Below the pieces are notes generated by a model. The model was given only the letters and a program-made list of their open reading frames with translations. It ran no database searches and had not been told where the DNA came from. From Emmonsiellopsis sp. PD_33 (taxonomy: Eukaryota > Ascomycota > Eurotiomycetes > Onygenales > Ajellomycetaceae): a stretch of 14,869 bases of DNA. The translations under genes were made by a program, and so were the position numbers. Positions 1 to 7,997 of the stretch are shown one piece after another; the stretch's first letter is position 1; each line of letters starts with the position of its first letter. The stretch is taken from positions 1 to 14,869 of the forward strand of contig JANTQF010000540.1 in NCBI GenBank assembly GCA_032988165.1, written 5' to 3'.

Positions 1-634
1 GATATAGTGGTCTATTTTGACTGAGGAGGATCTCAGTTAGTTATAGAAGCTATTGAATATTTCAGGACATAATCTTATTGTGAGGTGGGGCCTACAATAA
101 GCAGGAGAACTTAATAGTTTCCTTGGGAAATATTATTTTCTGCAAAAGATAGAGGTTTTTTCCTGGGTTTTACTCTTGGGTGAATAAAACAGGACTGTTT
201 CTGCCCTTCCCATTCATATTTCCTACATGCTGGAGAGCTACCATTAAATACTTATCTTCTTTTTGTATTTACCTGCTGGTTTTACACTGTTTTTGAGACT
301 TTTGAGCTATATACATGTTATATGGGGAAGATTTCTTAAAGATAAATAAAGCCTGGCTAGTTTTGAGCAGTTTCTCTTCAAAAAACTGGGTATTTTTTGG
401 CAGCTTTTCTTCTAAAAACTGTCATTTCTTTGCTTTTTAGCTTTGAAATCAAAAATCTCCTTTTTTCCCCTTTTGTAGCACTTGGAGGGTCTGTGAAGAT
501 TTCAGTGGTTTATCTCTAAAAACTACTTTTAGTTTCTAGATTCTCTTGAAAAATCTAGTTTAGTTGCTGAACTAAAGGGTAAAATCAGTTCTCATTTAAC
601 TAGACTCTGACCAAGTTAGTTATCTGAGTGAAAC
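1..634. other. Gene-free upstream region, probable LINE 5' UTR or flank
   Basis: No open frame of useful length and no RNA gene is visible here. The stretch is T-rich and has no CG dinucleotide, like the LINE that follows. Because a LINE carries its promoter inside its 5' UTR, this segment may be the untranslated leader of the LINE whose ORF1 starts at 635. I could not find the 5' boundary of the element or a target-site duplication, so part of it may be flanking DNA. Confidence 0.4.
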
Positions 635-2104
635 ATGGAAAAAACACCTGTTCAAAAAGTCCCTGAGATAGAGATTTTAAAGAAAAAGAAAAGAGATGAG
701 TTTCAAAAACAAGCTCAAGAGATTGAGAACCTTCAAGCTGCTGCTAGTCTTCTGAAAAGTCAAGTATTTCAGGAAGAATCTAGGGAGATTAGAGATCTTT
801 TAATTCCCATGTCAAAGCAGCTTGATGAGATTCTCAAGTTTAAGGTGGAGGCTACAAAGTCAATTAAAGTTATCCTCTGTTCTCAAGTTCAAATCTCTTC
901 TGATTCTAATCAGACATATGCTCAGGCAGTGTCTGGATCTATTTCAAACTGTGCTCAAAAGCCTGTGCAAAAAACTGCTGAAAAACCCAGCTATATAGCT
1001 GGTAAAACTGCTCAAAATGCTCCTTCAAAGCTTGAAGAGAAAAGAAAAGACAATCTTCTTCAGTCAAAAAAATATAGGCTTATTTTGAAGCCTGAAAATA
1101 GGGAGGTTCTAAGTCTTTTCTCTGACTCTAAGTTTATTTTTGGACTTAGAAATGAGCTGAATCAATGCTTTTCTTCTGATCAGATAGAGGAGAAAACTCT
1201 GAAGGTAGTTTCTACTATTTCTAACTCCTATATGGGAGGTTCTATAGTTATAACCACTTCAAATGACTATAGTGCTGACTATCTTCTTCAAAATGAGAAG
1301 AAATGGAGGCCTACCTTGGAGGAAAAGCTTCAGACATCAATATCTTTAGATAGAGATGAGAAATGGGGTAAACTGATCCTACATGATATTCCAGTTGATA
1401 TCTTTGAAGGTGAAGAGGGTATGTTCTTCTTGAGACAAGAAATTGAAGAGTTTAACCCTATTCAACTGAAAAGAGATCCAATCTGGCTGAGTAGCTATGA
1501 AGACAGACAGAGAAGAAGAATTGGAACAGTTATAGTTACTACTATAACTCCAGAACAAGCAAAAATCTCTTCTCTGAAAATAGCTGGCTTAAAGCTGAGA
1601 ACATATGAGTTTATTGACTCAAAACCAAAGCTAAAGGCTAGTACTCAGTGTAGAAAGTGCCAAAGATGGGGACACTTCTCTAACTCTTGTAAGAGAATGA
1701 TTTCTTGTGGTATTTGTGCTCAAAATCATAATACCAGAGAGCATTCTTGTTTACTCTGTCCTATAATTGGGAAAACTTGTCCTCATACTATTATTAAATG
1801 TAGTAATTGTAAGGAAAGTCATCTCTCAAGCTCCCTGCAATGCTCTCTGGCTCCAAAACAGAGAGATAGGATAGAAAGGAATAGAGAAAAAACCCCTGAG
1901 CCTGAGATTTCAACTACTTCAAATGGAAAAAGAAGGAATTCTCAGGTTGAAAAGACCCCAAATCATAGATCTCCTATGAAAAAGAAGCAGTCAGCTCCTC
2001 AGAACTCTCCAAAGACTCCCACCAAGTCAAATGGAAGAGTCTTGGAAAGATTAGAGGAGATGATAGCTGTTGAAATCACTAATGGTGATGAGATGGAGCT
2101 TTAA
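635..2104 (+). CDS. LINE ORF1 protein (Gag-like, zinc-knuckle RNA-binding), intact
   Basis: This 489-residue protein is the nucleic-acid chaperone or RNP component expected upstream of a LINE ORF2. Residues about 5-60 are Lys/Glu/Gln-rich and look helical or coiled coil. Residues about 145-300 have the alternating hydrophobic pattern of the RRM-like domain of LINE ORF1 proteins. Three knuckles follow: C339-x2-C342-x4-H347-x4-C352, C358-x2-C361-x3-H365-x4-H370-x-C372 and C389-x2-C392-x3-H396-x6-C403. The tail (about 405-470) is basic and Ser/Pro/Lys-rich. The start has A at -3 and G at +4, a good eukaryotic context. The frame is fully open although the gene has no CG dinucleotide, so all of its roughly 28 arginines use AGA or AGG. 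That it is a LINE ORF1 is secure from the knuckles plus the downstream ORF2; the exact family is not. Confidence 0.88.
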   Translation: MEKTPVQKVPEIEILKKKKRDEFQKQAQEIENLQAAASLLKSQVFQEESREIRDLLIPMSKQLDEILKFKVEATKSIKVILCSQVQISSDSNQTYAQAVSGSISNCAQKPVQKTAEKPSYIAGKTAQNAPSKLEEKRKDNLLQSKKYRLILKPENREVLSLFSDSKFIFGLRNELNQCFSSDQIEEKTLKVVSTISNSYMGGSIVITTSNDYSADYLLQNEKKWRPTLEEKLQTSISLDRDEKWGKLILHDIPVDIFEGEEGMFFLRQEIEEFNPIQLKRDPIWLSSYEDRQRRRIGTVIVTTITPEQAKISSLKIAGLKLRTYEFIDSKPKLKASTQCRKCQRWGHFSNSCKRMISCGICAQNHNTREHSCLLCPIIGKTCPHTIIKCSNCKESHLSSSLQCSLAPKQRDRIERNREKTPEPEISTTSNGKRRNSQVEKTPNHRSPMKKKQSAPQNSPKTPTKSNGRVLERLEEMIAVEITNGDEMEL

Positions 2105-2146
2105 GTAGAGTTAAATCTTTACTATAACTTTACTTATTTCTTTCTC

Positions 2147-2423
2147 ATGTTTATTACACCAAAAAACACCCAAAAAAAGACAAAAAAAGACTCTTCAAAG
2201 GTTACTTTTATTCAAAATAATATAGGGAGATCAAATAAACCCCTATATTCTTGTTTAAATATAGCTTTTGAGGAGAAAATTGATTTCATCCTTATTCAAG
2301 AGGGGAACTTTGATAAAGAGCAGCAGTTTTTAATTTCCCATCCAAGCTACCATTGCTTTCTTCCAGAAAAAACTGATGTCAGGCCTAGAGTTGCAATATA
2401 CTCTAGGAAAAGATCTAGATTTC
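2147..2423 (+). pseudogene. LINE ORF2, first piece: N-terminal part of the endonuclease
   Basis: This is the start of LINE ORF2, 42 nt after the ORF1 stop. It encodes 92 codons of an exonuclease-endonuclease-phosphatase (APE-type) fold before the Gypsy copy A cuts it. The segment around residues 18-28 (VTFIQNNIGRS) carries the metal-site Asn, and QEG at 51-53 carries the catalytic Glu. HPSY (65-68) and the Arg-Pro-Arg-Val-Ala-Ile-Tyr strand (79-85) fit Tad1/I-type endonucleases. The upstream in-frame ATG at 2147 is the first available, and the N-terminal 16 residues are Lys-rich. The open frame appears to end at 2428, but the last bases are LTR sequence; the true continuation is at 7998. The codon split at 2423 is completed by 7998-7999. 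Confidence 0.85.
2419..2423 (+). repeat. Target-site duplication, left copy, ATTTC (Gypsy copy A)
   Basis: ATTTC directly precedes the LTR start and recurs at 7993-7997 directly after the 3' LTR. A 5-bp duplication is typical of Ty3/Gypsy integrase and fixes the ends of copy A to the base. Confidence 0.93.
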
Positions 2424-2677
2424 TGTGAAGGGCTACACCCTTATACCCTATATCTGTAGCTCACTCAAACTTTGCCTGATCTCTGACTGCCCAATCAGAT
2501 GCCTCCAACCAGGCCTTTATATGAATGTTTATTCACTTCAACCTTGTATAATTCCCTTCTATTTATATCATATGATCTCATAATTCCTTTTCCTTTTTCC
2601 TTTCTTTCTCTAGTAATTACAATTTTGATTCTAGCATATAGCTTGCATGATCTGCTTATTAGAGTGTGCCCATTATA
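2424..2677 (+). repeat. 5' LTR of Gypsy copy A (254 bp)
   Basis: The repeat starts TGTGAAGGGC and ends CCCATTATA, where the terminal CA has become TA. It matches 7739-7992, 8946-9199 and 14261-14514 base for base in length. It contains TATA-like stretches (near 2516-2522 and 2563-2570) and a long C/T-only tract at 2584-2611, a common fungal core-promoter layout. This places likely transcription start just after the tract, around 2612. Confidence 0.93.
2584..2622 (+). promoter_or_regulatory. Pyrimidine tract and putative transcription start in the 5' LTR of copy A
   Basis: Twenty-eight consecutive pyrimidines (2584-2611) follow TATA-like sequence, and the next bases (2612-2622, AGTAATTACAA) are nearly complementary to the primer-binding region at 2680-2690. 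The tract is kept in all four LTRs. A transcript starting near 2612 would put the self-primer at its 5' end, as in Tf1. This is inferred from layout only; no start site can be proven here. Confidence 0.35.
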
Positions 2678-2679
2678 TT

Positions 2680-2690
2680 TTATAATTACT
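2680..2690 (+). promoter_or_regulatory. Candidate self-priming primer-binding site, copy A
   Basis: TTATAATTACT begins 2 nt inside the 5' LTR boundary. It does not start with the TGG expected for a tRNA 3' end. Its reverse complement, AGTAATTATAA, matches LTR positions 2612-2622 (AGTAATTACAA) at 10 of 11 bases, the one mismatch being a transition. Tf1/sushi elements prime with the first 11 nt of their own RNA, so this may be the equivalent site. A tRNA-fragment primer is the alternative. Confidence 0.35.
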
Positions 2691-2730
2691 TGCTTGATCT
2701 CTTCTTAGAGATCCTTATTATATTCACCCT

Positions 2731-2794
2731 TCAAATATGATTTGCATATATAGTAGATTCTTCTGAATGTGACCTGCACATACAGTAAACTCTT
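2731..2794 (+). repeat. Two 32-bp tandem repeats in the leader of copy A
   Basis: Units 2731-2762 and 2763-2794 align end to end without gaps and differ only by transitions. The same pair is present in copy B (9253-9316). The repeat lies between the primer site and gag. It may be part of the packaging leader or of a longer gag N terminus, because the downstream sequence in the gag frame looks coding from about 2798. Confidence 0.7.
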
Positions 2795-2897
2795 CTGAAA
2801 TCTGAAATACAACTTGCTCAGCTCAGCTCCATCAGATGATGTGTCAGTGAAAGATCTCAAAGCCCTAATGATTTATATCAATATCTTATGAGATTTT

Positions 2898-2951
2898 CCT
2901 CTGAACTTTCTGAATCCTCTAAACTTCCTGAATCCTCTGAACTCTCTGAAT
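2898..2951 (+). repeat. Three 18-bp tandem repeats at the gag N terminus, copy A
   Basis: Units 2898-2915, 2916-2933 and 2934-2951 each read CCTCTRAACTYYCTGAAT with small transition differences. In the gag frame each unit gives six residues rich in Ser, Glu and Leu, so the repeat is probably a short acidic Ser-rich extension of Gag. Confidence 0.75.
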
Positions 2952-4014
2952 CTAAATAATCTTTTAAATCCATTATGAACATAAATTCTCTATATGAAGA
3001 TAGCACTTCTCCTCAGGGCTCTAATGCTGAATTCTGAAACTTTGTTTAATAGCTTGCAAATAAGATTGACCTCATTGTCAAATAAAATTATATACTTATA
3101 TCAACTTTAGCTTCTATTCTAACTCCTACTCACCTGACTGCTCCTTTTGAGGACTTCCTGAGATGCCCAAAAGAAAGGCTCATCACCCTTGAGAAATTTA
3201 TGGGTGAATAAATCACTAAATATCCTGCCTGGCATCTCAGCATGGAGGCCAAGATTGCCTTAAACAGCCATATAATTGGATCTCTTGCTGACCAGGCCTA
3301 GTACATCTACACCTAACTCTCTAGCACTACTATCACCTAATTCTACCCTTAGATGAAGGTTAATGTCAAGCTCATTTCTATGATCCTTAATATCATTTTT
3401 GACCAGCTTGACATCCTTTTTTCTGATCCCTTAGTGGCCCAGAAGGCTCTAATCTAGCTGCACAGTGTTTACCAGAAAATCAATTTACTCATTGTCTTTC
3501 TTCTGAGATTTAATTAGAAGATCCTGGAAACTGGCAGTCAGCTATGGGATAACACTGTTAAGAAAGCTCTACTCAAAAAAGCTATTAAGTTTGAACTCCT
3601 GCAGCAGACTGTTACCTCCATCAAACCTCTAATGTACCTTGAATATTGTATGAAGCTCTGCAGTATAGAGAACAATCTGTCTAAAATTAAGGCTATTTAG
3701 AGCTGAATCTACAGTGGTATCTCCACCACCTCTAGAGAGACCTTCCTCAAGACCTCCCAGTTAAAAAATCTAAATACTATGAATTGGATGCTTATAGAAC
3801 CTACCTGCACAAATGCATTCTACATTCTAAATATAACTATCACTGTCATTATTGACTGCTGCACTCAAGGTGTCTACATTAACTGCAATAAATCTAGGCA
3901 CAGAGCTGCTGACTGCCATAGAACTCATATTCTCCTGAAATTGCCTGTATAGTTCACAAACATATAAATTAAGCCTGAGGAGGAGGAAGACTTCAAAGAT
4001 GCTAAGTCAGACTT

Positions 4015-4021
4015 GGGAAAA
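4015..4021 (+). promoter_or_regulatory. Candidate -1 frameshift slippery heptamer, gag/pol overlap, copy A
   Basis: G GGA AAA fits X XXY YYZ in the gag frame, and the next bases extend it to an overlapping A AAA AAC (4018-4024) in this copy. The gag frame starts at positions congruent to 2 modulo 3 and pol at 1 modulo 3, so a -1 slip here would join them. The pol frame downstream looks coding from about 4024. Copy B reads GAGAAAAG here, consistent with an ancestral GGGAAAAG. No downstream pseudoknot was tested. Confidence 0.4.
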
Positions 4022-4023
4022 AA

Positions 4024-7000
4024 CTAGCTTTCATATGAAATTACAAGTAGAAGCTCCTAGAGTTAGATAGGAAGACTTTTGAGAAGAAAATAACTGTTCT
4101 AGTGATTCTTATACCTACTGTAGTTAATTGTTTTTTCAATATAAATGCTATAGTGAATAGTAATTACTATTACTATTCAATGATTCATTCTTGCATGATT
4201 AACTGTCATAACCTCCTACATATCCTAATCAACCCCTAAAAGATTGAAGGTGTTAATGGTGACACAGGCAGCTTTATATAAAATATGGTGAAGTTTAATG
4301 TTGATGTTGGTGAATTTCTCTGAGAAAATACTTATATATATAAGATTAAGAATCTTCTATATGATTTCATGCTAGGCCTATTATAGCTATCTGAACATCA
4401 AGCCCTTATTAATGCTCACAACTAATGTGTTGTATTCTCTAAAAGCATCTATATCTCTAAAAAAGATGTTTATAAGACTACTGATCTTCATTAAATCTCT
4501 ACTAATATCTATAACTTCCTCTGAAGCTATAATTGAAAATTCAAGTTCTAATCTCCTATTGAAATCTTCACCACTAGTATAGCTGATATAGAGAAGGCCC
4601 TCTTATAACTCTCTAAGAAGCTGAAGATTAACCTCATAACAGTCCTCTCTCTACATTACCATAAATTCCTTGATATTTTTAATTATAAGGCTACTAAGAA
4701 GCTCTCACTGTTCCATGGTGTGCATAATTATCATATTAAACTTAAGAAGATAAATGATAAAGACTCTCAGCTACCCTGAGAATTACTATACAACATGTCA
4801 CATGATGAACTACTTGTACTCTGCAAGACCCTTAATAACCTTCTGAATAAAGGTTTCATCTGAGTTAGTAATTTACCTGCAGGCACACCTGTGCTCTTTA
4901 TGAAAAAGCCAGGTGAAGGCCTCTAATTCTATGTTAATTATTAGAGCCTCAACTGCCTCACCCAAAAAGATTATTATCTACTACTATTAATCAATGAGAC
5001 TCTCAAATGAATCAGCTAAGCTAAATAGTTCATAAAGCTGAATGTCATTTCCACATTCTATAAGATCTGAATTGCAGAAGGAGATGAATGGCTAATTACC
5101 TTTTACATGAGATATAGTTTATTTAAATGGATAGTTACTCTCTTTAGTCTCATAAATGCCCTAAGCACCTTCCAGAAATACATTAACTAGGCCTTATAAG
5201 ACTATTTAGATGAATTTACTTCTACCTACCTTAATGACATTCTTATCTTCACTAATAGATCCTACAAGTAGCATTAAGAGTATGTTTAAAGAGTTCTCAT
5301 CTGCCTTTATGAATATGATCTTCTGATTGACATCAATAAATCCATCTTTAAAGTTCAAGAGATAATCTATCTTGACTTCATTATAGAGGTAGGGAAGGGA
5401 GTCTATATGGACCCCAAGAAGATTGCTGCCATTCTTGAATGGGAGGCCCCTATAATTATAAAAGGTATGTGAGGCTTCCTAGAATTTGCAAATTTCTATT
5501 GATACTTCATTTGAGATTTTTCTGATATTATCTAATCACTGATCAACCTCACATGTAAAGATCAGTAGTTCCAATGGTCTAAGAAAGCAGACAAGATATT
5601 TACACACCTTAAATAGATGTTTATCTTCATCCTAATGCTCATTGCATTTAACTCTAACTACCTGATGGTAATTGAAATAGACTCTTCTGATTATGTCACA
5701 GGTGATACTCTCATGCAATGAGATGATGAAGGTGTCCTATGATTCTGTGTGTTTATATTTAAGAAGCTTAGCCCTGCTAAAGCTAACTATGAGATCTATG
5801 ACAAGGAACTCCTTGTCATTATCTGATGTCTAGAAGAATGAGACTCTAAACTTTATAGTGTGAAAAACTTTGAAATTGTCATAGATCATAAGAACCTCTG
5901 ATATTTTATAATGACCTATAAACTCTCTGAATGCTAAATATACTGAGCTGAATTTCTCAGCTACTTTCATTTTATAATTCATTACTGTTCTGACATAGAG
6001 AACTTCATAGCTAATACTCTCTCCTGATGTGAACAAAATATACCTTTTAAAGACTTTAATGCCTACTAAGTAAATTATGAACAGAGACTACTAGATCTGC
6101 AGATTCTTAAAGAATCTGAAGCAATGCTGTATGAAGTAATATATGCCTTACCTATTACCCTACTAATTATGACTATCTCATTCCTACTCTAGGGACTCTG
6201 AGACACTGCTGCTGCCTCTAATGAATGCCTTCAAATAATGATCTAAATTATCTGAGATAAAGCTTGCTATTTTCTGTCTGAACTTCAAGCCTATATTAAC
6301 ATCACTGAATGCTCTGTAGACCCTAACTCCTGACTATACTTCTAAAGGAGGTAATAGGTTTCTGATTCAGAACTATTATGCACTTGAATCATATAAGAAA
6401 CTCATAATTCTCTAATAACTAGCCATCTAGGCTGTGAAGTACTCTACTGAATTTTATTCTGAGATTTCTACTAATCTGATATATCTTAGAGTATCTGATA
6501 GTTCATCTGAAACTACAATATCTGCTGATCTATTATTATCTGATAGAACTACTATTAAGATCTACTTAAATCTCTTCTGATCTCTAAATGTGTCTGGTGC
6601 AATGTTACCATTAATTTTATAATAGACTTCTTTATGAGTAATAACTATAAGAATATTCTTATCATTATTGACTGTCTCAGTAAAGGTGTTATTTTTGAAT
6701 CCTGTGTGAAGATGAATGTGCCTGCAGTGGCTAAAGCCTTTCTCTGAAGTCTATTTTATTATCAGTATAGTTTACCTTGTATAATTATCTTAAACTGTGG
6801 GACCTAGTTTATTAGAGTTATCTAGAGCTGAATCTGCCAGCTCCTTAAGATCTTCTAGCACCTCTTGACTGCCTATCACTCTAAAACTGATGGCAGCACT
6901 GAATGTATGATCCAGATAACTAAGAACTACCTTTAAAAGTTCTATTTGTATATTCAGAATGACTGGAATGAACTTCTCCTGCATGCTAAACTTGCAATTA

Positions 7001-7728
7001 ATGGCTGTAATGCTATTAGTACTGATATTAGCCTGTTTTTTCTCTTACATGATTATAATCTTGAAGTTCTTAATCTCACTGAATTACCTGAACCTTTCAC
7101 TTCACTCTACAATCTGATTCAAATTATGGACACCATCATCTTAAAACTTCAGCAAGCCTATGAGTGGGCTGAATTCTTCATGACTAGTATCTAATAAAAT
7201 CAATAGGACTGTATGAATATCTGCTGAAATCCTACTGAATATTATGAGATAAATAATAAGGTCTAGCTAGATCTCTGAAACATTATGACTGATTGCTTAT
7301 CTTACATGCTTGACTACTGATATGCTAAGTACACTATTGTTAAAGTTCTGAGAAGTCATAATTACTGTCTTGACATGCTACCTAAGATTCATAATATATT
7401 TTATATGAACTTACTCTGTAAAGTCTCTACTGACTCATTTTTCTTACAAGAGATCACTAACTGGCATCTGCCTGGCATCATTGGGGAAGACAATGAGGTA
7501 GAATATGAGATTAAAGCCATTCTTAACTGCTACTACTGTGGATGAGAATTTCAGTACCTAATGAAGTGGCTTGGATATAAAGTCTCTTCATGGGAATTGA
7601 TCTCTACCCTGTAAGACACTACTGTACTCACCCATTATGAAGAGCTATACCTGCCTGATGAGACTCTACCTACACTATCCTATATTCAATTTTCTGAGCC
7701 CTCCTGCCTGCCCTTCAAACCTGAATAG
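4024..7728 (+). pseudogene. Gypsy pol (protease, RT, RNase H, integrase, chromodomain), copy A, inactivated
   Basis: This is the former Pol polyprotein, about 1235 codons, in the -1 frame to gag. The protease is at about 4081-4430, and its Asp-Ser-Gly site reads Asn-Ser-Asn (4156-4164). RT is at about 4650-5400, and its YLDD box is Tyr-Leu-Asn-Asp (5227-5238). RNase H is at about 5640-6020, with the Asp of Asp-His-Lys kept (5884-5886). The integrase zinc finger is at about 6421-6525, with one Cys changed to Tyr (6514-6516). In the integrase core the first Asp (6625-6627) and the Glu (6901-6903) survive, but the second Asp is Asn (6793-6795); spacing is D-55-D-35-E. The chromodomain is at about 7501-7650 (Glu-Tyr-Glu-Ile start, Trp-Leu-Gly-Tyr and Ser-Ser-Trp-Glu core). 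A stretch at 6946-7194 happens to remain open. The TAG at 7726-7728 overlaps the polypurine tract and is shared with copy B, so it is probably the true stop. Confidence 0.9.
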
Positions 7729-7735
7729 GGGGGGA
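7727..7735 (+). other. Polypurine tract of copy A (second-strand primer)
   Basis: A followed by seven G and an A lies 3 nt before the 3' LTR, the position where Gypsy elements prime plus-strand DNA. The tract is unchanged between copies, and no G in it follows a C, so it has no CpG site. Confidence 0.85.
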
Positions 7736-7738
7736 TAA

Positions 7739-7992
7739 TATGAAGGGCTATGCCCTTATACCTTATATCTATAGCTTGCCTGAACTTTGCCTGATCTCTG
7801 ACTGCCCAATCAGATGCCTCTAACTGGGCCTTTATATAAATGTTTATCCACTCTGACCTTATGTAATTCCCTTCTATTTATATCACATGATCTCATAATT
7901 TCTTTTCCTTTTTCCTTCCTTTCTCTAGTGATTACAATCTTGATTCTAGCATATAGCTCATACAATCTACTTATTAGAGCACACCCATTATA
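7739..7992 (+). repeat. 3' LTR of Gypsy copy A (254 bp)
   Basis: It is the same length as the 5' LTR at 2424-2677. Its first two bases are TA instead of TG and its end is ATA instead of ACA, both changes being G-to-A or C-to-T. Many differences from the 5' LTR are pairs where one repeat has CA and the other TG, which points to an ancestral CG at those places. Confidence 0.93.
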
Positions 7993-7997
7993 ATTTC
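7993..7997 (+). repeat. Target-site duplication, right copy, ATTTC (Gypsy copy A)
   Basis: ATTTC follows the LTR end and repeats 2419-2423. LINE ORF2 resumes at 7998 in the frame left at 2423. Confidence 0.93.

Larger units (their letters stand above)
2888..4066 (+). pseudogene. Gypsy gag (capsid-nucleocapsid), copy A, many stops
   Basis: This is the former Gag structural polyprotein. The frame is recognised by comparing the two copies and by one CCHC knuckle near its end (3875-3916). In copy A the first Cys codon has become TAC (3875-3877) and the Gly is Arg (3896-3898), so the knuckle is broken. The capsid part includes a readable stretch around 3150-3250 (Pro-Phe-Glu-Asp-Phe-Leu and Ala-Trp-His-Leu-Ser-Met). 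In-frame stops occur, for example TAA at 2954. Two in-frame ATGs, 2888 and 2975, are conserved in both copies; the coding look extends upstream of both, so the true start is uncertain. The TAG at 4064-4066 is present in both copies and is the likely gag stop, though the TAG at 4025-4027 is an alternative. Pol lies in the -1 frame. Confidence 0.75.
2424..7992 (+). mobile_element. Ty3/Gypsy chromovirus copy A, full length, heavily transition-mutated
   Basis: This is a complete LTR retrotransposon of 5569 bp: 254-bp LTR, primer site, gag, pol (protease, RT, RNase H, integrase, chromodomain), polypurine tract and 254-bp LTR. It is flanked by ATTTC duplications and sits inside LINE ORF2 on the same strand. 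Its two LTRs differ at about 35 of 254 positions by hand alignment, all transitions, with no indel. LTRs are identical at insertion, so the damage came later. Gag and pol are riddled with TAA, TAG and TGA. It is the same length as copy B and collinear with it at an offset of 6522. The C-terminal chromodomain places it among chromoviruses; a Tf1/sushi-type lineage is plausible. Confidence 0.93.

Noticed and set aside
2499..2708. Small open frame with hydrophobic translation inside the 5' LTR of copy A (similar frames at 9021-9230 and 14336 onward)
   Set aside because: It lies in the LTR, is repeated only because the LTR is repeated, starts at different residues and is broken in the fourth LTR. 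No known Gypsy LTR gene fits.
5830..6036. Minus-strand open frame (others at 6790-6984, 9629-9868, 12352-12600 and 14302-14487)
   Set aside because: These are antisense to the RNase H, integrase, gag or LTR regions of the Gypsy copies and open only because of base composition; no family resemblance.
2424..7992. Endogenous virus with an envelope gene
   Set aside because: Pol runs to the polypurine tract 3 nt before the 3' LTR; there is no room for an env frame.
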